A program made the translations under genes and the position numbers. The notes beneath the pieces were generated by a model. That model did not search any database. It had not been told where the DNA came from and worked only from the letters and a program-made list of their open reading frames with translations. Shown here piece by piece: positions 56,806 to 64,000 of a DNA stretch of 64,000 nt (the first letter of the stretch is position 1; each line of letters begins with the position of its first letter). Source of the stretch: Symbiodinium natans (taxonomy: Eukaryota; Sar; Dinophyceae; Suessiales; Symbiodiniaceae); assembly GCA_905221605.1 (NCBI GenBank), contig CAJNDS010002267.1:455001-519000 (forward strand). The letters are read 5' to 3'.

Positions 56806-57777
56806 TCAACCCTCAACCCTCAACCCGCGAAGATCCCTCCACCTCGTGCGTTCACGGGTCCTAAGTAAACAGCCTTGACTGTTTTTCGCTCCCCTGTATT
56901 TAGCAAGATGCGCCTTCGACTTGCTAACTTTTGCCTGAACCACACAACCAAAGGGAAGCGTTCTAGTTCGGTGAACTATTTCCTCGTGCAGCAAATCAAT
57001 GCTGGTGGTGGAGTCACCGTGGCTCGAGGACCACAGATTGTAACACCTCGACACATAGAACACACAGGCTTGCCACAAGAGACCCCCTAAGGGAAGCTGG
57101 TACTTTCCCAGCTCTGCATCTTGACCAGGGAATTTCTTTAGAGCAATTTGGCGCTCCAAGTCCAACCACACAGCCCAGAAGCCTTGGCGTACCGATTCAA
57201 CTTGTCGTTCTATCGAGGCTTTGGCTTGTGGCCTATACCCTGGAACCACATCAACAATGGTTGCGCTGTGGGGGCAGTTTCGGGACCTACTCAGTCTTTC
57301 AGCCAAAGCAATAATAGATTCTTCTTGATCCATTCGAAACGTAACGGCTTTGCCAACCAGTCCCATCTCACGCAGCACTCTGTTGATGTTAGCAAGCAAT
57401 TGTGGATCTTCGAGATTCGGTGCGGGCAGACTCACAGTTTACCTGGAACCCAGGTGCGTCATCAACAGGACTCTTAGCTTGCCGAAAAAGAAAAAATCAA
57501 GACCAACAGTCTGATTCTCTTTTTGCAGACGGCGACATAAGCGACGGCTCGTAATCGGGACTTGACGGTGACGGAGCCCCTTCGGGGACCCTTGAAGTGT
57601 GAAAAATTCACCTGTAGTGTTTGCCCAGTTGGTGCCATGTGGTGTTTGACCATACAGTACAGAGAGAAGCATGAGAGTTTTTCTGCTGCATGACTTGGCA
57701 TGAGCATGTTTAGTTTTGCCCAAAGTCCCTAAAGCATGTTTGAGTTGACTGCGACGCATGTCTTGTCTTGTTGGCAT
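56806..57777 (-). pseudogene. Broken copia-type integrase
   Basis: On the minus strand, LQKENQTVGLDFFFFGKLRV carries the first integrase Asp. FRMDQEES carries the second, and KASIERQVES the Glu, 40 residues later. An in-frame TAA (57441-57439) stands where the element at 63759 has TAC (Tyr, ASRYSVS). The zinc-binding part upstream is degraded. The 3' end runs into CCCTCAA heptamers at 56796-56826. It is the same family as the element starting 460 bp away, in opposite orientation. Confidence 0.75.
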
Positions 57778-58241
57778 GGCCTAGGATGAGTTTTGAGGCA
57801 CTTGGAACTGCAGGAGAGCAGTAGTGAAGAAGTGCGTGTCAGAACTCTGAGGTTCTGTCTTGCTGCAACTCACTCCGTGTCCCCGCCACTTCGTTCGTTG
57901 CCGTTGGACGTGTAGGATGGGAGTAGGAGTGCAGAGTGGACTCTGAAGCTTCGCTGTTTTTGCTGTTTGGAGTGACCTGAAGTCCCCGAGGTGTAGACCA
58001 AAGCAGTTGCATTGTTCTTTTGCTTTACCTCCTTTGTAGAACAAAGTTGAGATGGAATTCGTAGCTTTTTGGAGCTCTTAGCTCTTGGAGAGAGCTTGCT
58101 GCAAGAACTGAAGCTTGCTGAACACTTTGGTGTTTGGCTCAAGTGCGAAGTGAAAAAGAGACTGCTGCGCGAGCTCTGCTTTTCACATGGTAGCGGAGCA
58201 CTGAGAGTGACTCCAGCGCCTGTGTTAAGTACCTCCACGCC
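57778..58241 (+). promoter_or_regulatory. 5' region of the copia-type element
   Basis: This probably holds the 5' LTR or leader, but no LTR can be defined because the 3' copy lies outside the window. TTTGGCTCAAG at 58133-58143 equals the last 11 bases of the spliced leader, 100 bp before the gag ATG. Confidence 0.35.
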
Positions 58242-61200
58242 ATGGCGACTCCAGAGCAAGGCGGAAGTGTGCATGGAAGCCCGCAGGGTTCTCCAGTGCA
58301 CGTGCCTGTGACTGCTGAAGCAGTCCCTGTCCCTGACAACACTCCTGAGGAGGAAGCCTTGCTGTTTGGAACCGGTGAGACTCCGGTAGAACAACAGCCG
58401 AACCCCTTCACTGCCTTTGGAACTCAAGGAGTTCCTACCTCGACGCCAGCGACGAGTTCACAGCCAGTCACCGCTCCAGGTGGTGGTGCTGTTGGCGAAA
58501 GTTTGGTGGTTGAGATGCTGCGAGTAATGCAGCAGCAGCAGAGGCAGCAGGAAGCCATGATGGACCAGTACAGGAAGCAGTTGGAACAGAACCAACAGCT
58601 TGTGGCCACCATGCTTCGTCGCATGGACAGCGAAGAGAAGAGGAGGAACGATGCCGAACTCGCAGCTGCTGAGGCCAAAGCCAAGGCGGAAGCGGCAAAG
58701 GCATCTGCACCGAGTGACCCGTTCCTCGCTGCAACTTCGTCCACAGGGAGTTCCTTTCCGTCTTCGAGTCCTAAAGATACTGGAAGTTCATCTGGTGGAT
58801 ACGTTTCCAACCGCGCCGACAAGTATCTTCCACAGTTGCCGGTTATAGCCCACCAAGAGATGGGTAGAGACCGCATGCGGGAGATTGAAGCTTGGCACAG
58901 CTTCCTGGAGACGCTGAGTTCTTGGCTGGCCCTGCAGGACGAAGCCTACGTGAACGAGATTCGTCTCTGCGTCGGCGTCAAGGACGAGATCCGACAGGAC
59001 CTTTTGCCTCCTGACACTGCAGCTCGGTCGGCGAAGTTGTTTTACCTGCTGTCGCAAAGTTTGGCGAAGTGGGAGCGTGGTTTGGAGTTGCTTCGAAGCT
59101 GTAGCAAAAGGCAGAGCATGTCTGCTACTGGCTACGAGGCAGTTCGCACACTGCACCTCAACTACTCCATTGTGTCTCGAATGGAAGCCGTCTACGTGAG
59201 AGACGGTTGCATGAAGTTGCATGCCCAGCGTTCGGGGCTCAAGAAGCCCATGGACATCATCAGACACTTGGAGGACGAAATCGCCAAGGCGGAGATCAAG
59301 TTGAGCAACTTCCCCGAGCTCAAGCTCTCCGAAGCGGATCGCTGTTCCATCCTGCTGCAGGCCGTTTCGCATCCGGCAAGGCAGTACGTTGCGCTGCACG
59401 GCAACGCCAACAGCTGGGGTGAGCTCACGAAGAGCCTCAAATACTTCGAAGAACAGCTGAGGATGTGCGACGTGCCGACTGCAGCAAACCGTGGAATGGA
59501 CGGCAAGCTTTGCGACCATTGCGGGAAGCATGGTCATGTGGCAAAGGATTGTTGGGTCCGACAGCGTGAGGCTGGTGAAAAGGGCGGCAAAGGCGGCAAG
59601 GGCGGCCAAGGAGAGTCGAAGAGTGGAAAGGGCACTGGTGGCCCTAAAGGACAAAGGTCCCCCACTTCGAAGGGAGCGCCTCGCTCTCCAACGCCGGAAG
59701 GAAAGCCCAACTCCAAGGGAGAGAAGGGTGAAAAGGGAGAGAAAGGCAAGGATAAGGGCAAGAACAAGAAGAACCGCGCCCGGGCTATGGGAGAACCAGA
59801 GTCCGAGGCGGAAGCATTGTCTACACAGAGTGTGGTGGCGATGCGCTTTGCCCAACGAAGTCCTGAACTGAGCCTTTCTGAGTCGCATGAGCGTAGGGTA
59901 GGTTTTTCACTCGACAAACAACGTTTGGGACCTGTTAGCAATTCTTTGAATGCAGGGGATGTAGAGCGCATCTGCGCCAGCTTCCAGCTAGAACCGAGAG
60001 ACGTCTGGTTAGTAGATTCTGGAGCCACGTGTCATGTGGTTTCGTCGGAACACCTCAGCGGATTCAGAGTGGTCAAGAGTCATGAGAGAGAGGTCACTCT
60101 GTACAACGCTTCAGGGGGGAAGATCCCCGTGTCAGGCGTCGTCGACTTGGAGGTCGTTTTCGGTGATTGTAGCCTTCTCTTGACGGAGGTTCTCGTTGCG
60201 GAAGTTACGTTTAACGCCATTAGTCCCTGGGCGGCGGTGGAGAAAGGGTGGAGAACGTATCTCTACAAAACCGGGTCTAGGTTGTACAAAGGCAAACGCA
60301 ACGTGAAACTCGTATCCGCTAATCGGGCTTGGTGGGCTTTGAGCGGGGGTCGCCGCCAGAAAGCGGGGAAAGGTAGTTCTCCGCGCCAGCCTTCGGGCTC
60401 GGACATGGAAATAGACGCGATTACCTGCCTGCAGGACACTGTTGTTAAGCCACAGCCAGGACCGAGCATCCTCAAGAAAGCGACGACAGGAGGAAAGGAG
60501 GCGGAAGTCGAGAAGCCACAAGGAAGAGAGAACGGTGATTGCCGGCATGCTTTGCTTGAGACTCCGTTTGCTTTCTTGTTGCGAGGGCTTAGAGCCGAAG
60601 TATCCCCGAAAGTGGTCCCTGAAGTTCCTCAAGAATGCACCGAGAACACCCCGATAGTGCCCGAGAACACCCTGAAAGTGCCCGAAATGCCCAAAGAAGT
60701 GCCCAAAGAACAGCCCAAACGAACCCCTCAACTCATTAGGAAGCCTGTTGAAAGGCCCGTGGCATGTTTTGCGGCATGTTTATTGGCATGTTTTGTGGCA
60801 TGTTTACTGGCATGTGGTGCGGCATGTTTTTCGGCATGGTGTTTTGTGCATGAGGGTTTTATTTTAGAGAACGGCGTCTATACGCCATGCATTTTGGAAA
60901 GCGCTTTTTCGGCGCCCTCCCGTTTTGGACGGTTTGATCTCGAGACCGTGCCTGTTCCTGTAAGTGTTTTGAATGGGTGCGCATCTTGCAATGGGGCCTC
61001 TTGGGGGGCAATCCAGCGCTCCAAGGCGCTTTGCGGAGAGCCCGACGCCAGCCCGTTCTCCAACGGAAGAATTTTACCAAGAAGAGATGCGCGAGGCCGA
61101 GAATCAGGCCGAAGAGGTGGAGCGGATGGCAGCTGCAGAGGAGGAACAAAGAAGGGCTTTAAATGCCCCATGGGTTGCTCATGTTGCCACCGACGACGAG

Positions 61201-63758
61201 CCTCGGAGCGAGGAGCCACCGGTCGTCCTCGATGCTCTTCAAGTTGCTCGTATGGTTCCAGACAACGAGGAAGAGGGCTTCGAGGAGGAGAGCGAATCGG
61301 ATGCTTCTCCGTTGACGATGGAGGAACAGAGGGCTTTGATGGACGAGGCCATCAACAGGGCACGACGAATGTTGTGCGATGTCTCTGTCTCGGTGGAGGC
61401 GGGGACGGAACCTCCTCCAAGTTTCAAGCCTCTGGAAACCGAGTCCTGGGGTACTTGGACCGCGGGGCCGACTCGAAAAGAGTTATTCCTGAAGTGGGAG
61501 GCCGCTATCTATGCAGATGCTGGGCAATACGATGTGTGGGAAAGTCACCACAGGATGGGCGAACCCATCCCTTTGTGTCGGGACTGCCTAGGGCACCCGA
61601 TCAATATGCTCAGCAAGGTGGCCCACGACCCCGACTACCTTCCCAAGTACTGCACCGGTGGGGCTTTGCCGGCAATGGACTTGGAGCCGGATCAGGTCGA
61701 GTGTGTCCCGGTTTGCCCTGGATACGTTTCGATGAATTCGTGCTCGTGGGCCCATGGAATTATACCCCCGGAACGGTGCTACATCCTCCAAGAGCCCAAA
61801 GATCTGGAAAGATACTTTGGTCCAAAACGCTTCGCGGAGGTAGAAATCCTCACGACAGAGCTCTTGGATGCCCATTACAAGATTTTGGACGAGCTCAACG
61901 AGGCCGAAAGTCTTCGAGGATTCGGTGTCACGGAGGGGATGGTGAGCAAGGCCCTCGAAGAGGTGTCTTCCTCACTTACCAGTGGTGCCTCATTCCACCC
62001 TCATGTTCGGCCGAATTCCAATGTGCATACGCTCATTTACAAGTACCTGCTTCGAGCAGCACGGGTGCTTCGTGTGCACAGCATTCACAGCCATCAGTAC
62101 TACGACATCGAGGCTACCCTTTTGGCGCCACCAGAAGGAGTACAAGGATGGCACGTGGATGTGTGTTGGGATCTTCTGGGTCGACAGCTTCGAAGCAGGG
62201 CCCTCGAGTTCCACACGATGGCCGAAGATCGTCGAGCAAAGCGTGCTCAACGTCCAAAGGCGCGACCTGCGCCACCACCGATCGAAGAAGATCCTACCTC
62301 GGAAGAGGGAGAGGACGTCGATTCGTCCATCCTCAAGGAATACACCGAGCTGGGGTGGTACGTGCAGAAGGTGCTCGAGGAAATTCGTGGTGGAAATTTG
62401 GCGCCATCTCCGAAGATCTACTTGGAAGGCCAAATGGTGAATGCCCCCTCGACTTATGGAGGTTCACAGAGGCCGGCGGAACCACCTTCACCGGCAATGT
62501 TGCCGACGGAGCCGCCTTCACCATCGGGAGTTTTTGCTCCAACAGAACCACCATCACCCGCGGAATCTATGGTGCCACCTCCTCCACCAGTTCCTCGGTT
62601 CAAAATGCCTCAAAGGCCTCCACGTCCTTTGAGCGGAGAAGGGAACTATTCGGTGTGGGATCTCCTAAACACACCTGTGGAGCCTCCATCGCCAATGTCC
62701 CCGGTGCCCACGGAGGTAGCGGATCGCGGCCGTTCCAGAAGCCCACGAAGGCTGCGACATTCGGATGTAGTAAGCGAGGCAAGGGCCGCTATAAGCGAGG
62801 CCGAAGCCGCTCTTCGCTAAAAGCGAAAATGAGGCGATGCTCTTCCGTTGCGCCGCATCGTTGTTTTGCGCCCCGACAAGCAAAAAGAGAGCCGGCTCGG
62901 AGACACGAGCAAGTAGGTCATTTTGAGTGGCATGAAAATTTGGCATGTTGTGGCTTGAGCTTGGCATGTTTGACTTGTCGTGGCATGGAAACATTTTGGC
63001 TTGGAAACATTAGCCTTGAGGCCCCAGAAGTTAAAAAGCATCTAGTGGTAGGACCCCTAGGAGAAATTGGAGGTTCAAAGCCCCGAGTAGAAAGAACCCC
63101 TTTCCGCCTTCACGCCAGGCGGTCCGCTAAAATTCCAGGATTAGTCATCGACGTCGCGATGGTGTTCATCATCCTGATCTTCAGTGCCTTGGTTGGGGTC
63201 GGTGTTTCGGGTCTTTGGAAATTGCTCGAAAAGGTTTGTCAGAGAGGCTCCAAGAGAGCACCTGAGATGAGTAGAATAAAGCCCCGAAAAGGAGGATGTT
63301 GGATTCGTATTCGCACCCGAAAATGCTTCAAGCGTGTTTGCGTAGAACGAATCTTGTTGGTTGGTAGAAAAAGCCCAAAAGCCCCAACTAAGGGAAAGCC
63401 CAAAACCTTAAAGTTGTTGGCTTGTTTGCGGCATGTTTGGCATGTTTTGGCATGTTGTCTTGATGTGGCATGCTTGGTGTTGAAGGGAAATGATGAGAGA
63501 GTGCCGGAAGGAGGCTTAAAGCAGCCAGTGACTGGGCATCTGCGGATGCTCAGAGGGCTGCCCCTTCCAAGAAGTGGCACATGCTCTGATCCCTTGATCT
63601 TGGATCGTGATGATGTTGAAACGTCGTTTTCGTTAAACCAACCGAATCGTTCCCCACAAAACCCGGAACAACCTCCTGAAGCCCCAATTCCACAAGGAGA
63701 GGAGATTGAAGAAAGGATCCCGTTGCGTAGCCACGCACTCCAGGTACATCGATCCTGA
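58242..63758 (+). CDS. Copia-type gag-protease ORF (1838 codons, frame continuous to integrase)
   Basis: ATG in good context (CGCCATGG). Residues ~85-150 are a Gln/Glu/Ala-rich coiled coil. A gag domain follows to ~415. The zinc knuckle CDHCGKHGHVAKDC is at 424-437 and a Gly/Lys-rich basic tail at ~445-510. The aspartic protease site VWLVDSGATCHV has D592. From ~residue 840 come Cys/Ala-rich hydrophobic repeats from GGCATGTTT DNA, then ~615 codons that look like a shadow of the other-frame ORF at 60973-62820. Own-frame coding seems to resume after 62820, with a membrane-helix-like segment (VAMVFIILIFSALVGVGVSG). The frame ends at UGA 63756-63758 and resumes as integrase. Confidence 0.75.
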   Translation: MATPEQGGSVHGSPQGSPVHVPVTAEAVPVPDNTPEEEALLFGTGETPVEQQPNPFTAFGTQGVPTSTPATSSQPVTAPGGGAVGESLVVEMLRVMQQQQRQQEAMMDQYRKQLEQNQQLVATMLRRMDSEEKRRNDAELAAAEAKAKAEAAKASAPSDPFLAATSSTGSSFPSSSPKDTGSSSGGYVSNRADKYLPQLPVIAHQEMGRDRMREIEAWHSFLETLSSWLALQDEAYVNEIRLCVGVKDEIRQDLLPPDTAARSAKLFYLLSQSLAKWERGLELLRSCSKRQSMSATGYEAVRTLHLNYSIVSRMEAVYVRDGCMKLHAQRSGLKKPMDIIRHLEDEIAKAEIKLSNFPELKLSEADRCSILLQAVSHPARQYVALHGNANSWGELTKSLKYFEEQLRMCDVPTAANRGMDGKLCDHCGKHGHVAKDCWVRQREAGEKGGKGGKGGQGESKSGKGTGGPKGQRSPTSKGAPRSPTPEGKPNSKGEKGEKGEKGKDKGKNKKNRARAMGEPESEAEALSTQSVVAMRFAQRSPELSLSESHERRVGFSLDKQRLGPVSNSLNAGDVERICASFQLEPRDVWLVDSGATCHVVSSEHLSGFRVVKSHEREVTLYNASGGKIPVSGVVDLEVVFGDCSLLLTEVLVAEVTFNAISPWAAVEKGWRTYLYKTGSRLYKGKRNVKLVSANRAWWALSGGRRQKAGKGSSPRQPSGSDMEIDAITCLQDTVVKPQPGPSILKKATTGGKEAEVEKPQGRENGDCRHALLETPFAFLLRGLRAEVSPKVVPEVPQECTENTPIVPENTLKVPEMPKEVPKEQPKRTPQLIRKPVERPVACFAACLLACFVACLLACGAACFSAWCFVHEGFILENGVYTPCILESAFSAPSRFGRFDLETVPVPVSVLNGCASCNGASWGAIQRSKALCGEPDASPFSNGRILPRRDARGRESGRRGGADGSCRGGTKKGFKCPMGCSCCHRRRASERGATGRPRCSSSCSYGSRQRGRGLRGGERIGCFSVDDGGTEGFDGRGHQQGTTNVVRCLCLGGGGDGTSSKFQASGNRVLGYLDRGADSKRVIPEVGGRYLCRCWAIRCVGKSPQDGRTHPFVSGLPRAPDQYAQQGGPRPRLPSQVLHRWGFAGNGLGAGSGRVCPGLPWIRFDEFVLVGPWNYTPGTVLHPPRAQRSGKILWSKTLRGGRNPHDRALGCPLQDFGRAQRGRKSSRIRCHGGDGEQGPRRGVFLTYQWCLIPPSCSAEFQCAYAHLQVPASSSTGASCAQHSQPSVLRHRGYPFGATRRSTRMARGCVLGSSGSTASKQGPRVPHDGRRSSSKACSTSKGATCATTDRRRSYLGRGRGRRFVHPQGIHRAGVVRAEGARGNSWWKFGAISEDLLGRPNGECPLDLWRFTEAGGTTFTGNVADGAAFTIGSFCSNRTTITRGIYGATSSTSSSVQNASKASTSFERRRELFGVGSPKHTCGASIANVPGAHGGSGSRPFQKPTKAATFGCSKRGKGRYKRGRSRSSLKAKMRRCSSVAPHRCFAPRQAKREPARRHEQVGHFEWHENLACCGLSLACLTCRGMETFWLGNISLEAPEVKKHLVVGPLGEIGGSKPRVERTPFRLHARRSAKIPGLVIDVAMVFIILIFSALVGVGVSGLWKLLEKVCQRGSKRAPEMSRIKPRKGGCWIRIRTRKCFKRVCVERILLVGRKSPKAPTKGKPKTLKLLACLRHVWHVLACCLDVACLVLKGNDERVPEGGLKQPVTGHLRMLRGLPLPRSGTCSDPLILDRDDVETSFSLNQPNRSPQNPEQPPEAPIPQGEEIEERIPLRSHALQVHRS
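60755..60850 (+). repeat. GGCATGTTT repeat, left of the unknown ORF
   Basis: Seven GGCATG units spaced 12-15 bp. They translate as an Ala-Cys-rich hydrophobic string in the gag frame. Confidence 0.8.
60973..62820 (+). CDS. 615-codon ORF of unknown function inside the copia-type element
   Basis: It is in frame +1 relative to gag-protease. The N-terminus is acidic (EEMREAENQAEEVERMAAAE). The middle is Cys-containing and globular (CRDCLGHPINM; YCTGGALP; VECVPVCPGYVSMNSCSWAH; IIPPERCYILQEP). The C-terminus has Pro/Ser repeats (AEPPSPAMLPTEPPSPSG) and an Arg/Ser end (RGRSRSPRRLRHS). Balanced amino-acid use suggests this, not the overlapping gag frame, is the coding frame here. I recognise no family. 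It is flanked on both sides by GGCATGTTT repeats. It could be a captured gene or an accessory retroelement protein. How it is translated is unclear (frameshift, splicing or internal start). Confidence 0.6.
   Translation: MGAHLAMGPLGGQSSAPRRFAESPTPARSPTEEFYQEEMREAENQAEEVERMAAAEEEQRRALNAPWVAHVATDDEPRSEEPPVVLDALQVARMVPDNEEEGFEEESESDASPLTMEEQRALMDEAINRARRMLCDVSVSVEAGTEPPPSFKPLETESWGTWTAGPTRKELFLKWEAAIYADAGQYDVWESHHRMGEPIPLCRDCLGHPINMLSKVAHDPDYLPKYCTGGALPAMDLEPDQVECVPVCPGYVSMNSCSWAHGIIPPERCYILQEPKDLERYFGPKRFAEVEILTTELLDAHYKILDELNEAESLRGFGVTEGMVSKALEEVSSSLTSGASFHPHVRPNSNVHTLIYKYLLRAARVLRVHSIHSHQYYDIEATLLAPPEGVQGWHVDVCWDLLGRQLRSRALEFHTMAEDRRAKRAQRPKARPAPPPIEEDPTSEEGEDVDSSILKEYTELGWYVQKVLEEIRGGNLAPSPKIYLEGQMVNAPSTYGGSQRPAEPPSPAMLPTEPPSPSGVFAPTEPPSPAESMVPPPPPVPRFKMPQRPPRPLSGEGNYSVWDLLNTPVEPPSPMSPVPTEVADRGRSRSPRRLRHSDVVSEARAAISEAEAALR
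62926..63000 (+). repeat. GGCATGTTT repeat, right of the unknown ORF
   Basis: Four GGCATG units and relatives. A third cluster lies at 63420-63475 (GGCATGTTTGGCATGTTTTG). Confidence 0.75.
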
Positions 63759-64000
63759 GGTCATTTTCCCTATGATGTAGACTGCGAAAGCTGCTGCTCT
63801 AGCAAAGGCAAAGTCCCAGCCAGGAGACTGAAGAGGCAGCTACAGAAGGAGAATCAAACCATTGGGGTCGATTTCTATTATTTTGGAAAACTGAGGGTTC
63901 TTCTTCTTGTACATGTTGCGTCCCGGTACTCAGTGTCTATCCCCGCCATGGAACTACACGACCCGAACTTGTTATTCAATATCGATCGGTTTATCCGCGA
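63759..64000 (+). CDS. Copia-type integrase, start of domain (runs off the window)
   Basis: Directly after the UGA and in the same frame come GHFPYDVDCESC (zinc-binding CX2C with upstream His residues before the stop) and GVDFYYFGKLRVLLLVHVAS with the first catalytic Asp. The match to the minus-strand pseudogene at 56806-57777 is clear. No ATG is present, so translation needs readthrough or the UGA is a mutation. Confidence 0.75.

Noticed and set aside
60973-62820. Gag-frame reading of this stretch as a real protein domain
   Set aside because: It is Gly/Arg/Ser-rich and low in ordered composition, typical of a shadow frame, while the other frame gives balanced protein. Dual coding is kept only as a question.

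Overview
The window is nuclear DNA of a dinoflagellate, most likely one of the coral-symbiont family Symbiodiniaceae (the family is inference). The evidence is an exact dinoflagellate spliced-leader exon followed by GT (54123-54144, minus), plant-type TTTAGGG/CCCTAAA heptamers throughout, introns that use GC as well as GT donors, copia and tyrosine-recombinase retrotransposons, and ORFs of families I know from Symbiodiniaceae proteomes.

Layout. From 0.1 to 47.2 kb three host genes can be rebuilt exon by exon, all on the minus strand: an RCC1-like-repeat gene with a ubiquitin-like N-terminus (106-2819), a TMEM144-like membrane transporter spread over 34 kb (7057-40930), and an SHQW-ankyrin gene (43004-47180). 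Their exons are short (down to about 15-33 nt). They sit as islands between dozens of arrays of telomere-like heptamers, so most intron sequence is telomere-like repeat. Many exons have CCCTAAA on the left and TTTAGGG on the right, so the introns between them begin and end with complementary repeats. One TMEM144 intron (37531-29045) also holds a 7.8-kb tyrosine-recombinase retrotransposon in the same orientation. It has intact gag, methyltransferase-RT-RNase H and recombinase ORFs and split direct repeats in the order A1-ORFs-B1A2-B2. Two hairpin MITE-like families, microsatellites and minisatellites lie in the same region.

From 47.5 to 49.2 kb there is a 313-bp tandem satellite and the last heptamer arrays. 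From 49.2 kb on, heptamers almost vanish. A small-RNA cluster follows (U2 minus, spliced-leader RNA minus, U6-like plus, 52.6-54.5 kb). Then come a broken copia integrase on the minus strand (56.8-57.8 kb) and a copia-type element on the plus strand that runs off the window (58.1-64.0 kb). In that element gag-protease and integrase share one frame, a 615-codon ORF of unknown function overlaps in another frame, and an in-frame UGA lies just before the integrase.

Limits. Exon boundaries were read by eye from reading frame, family resemblance and splice dinucleotides. Family names rest on remembered motifs, not searches. Several islands in the heptamer region look coding but could not be assigned.
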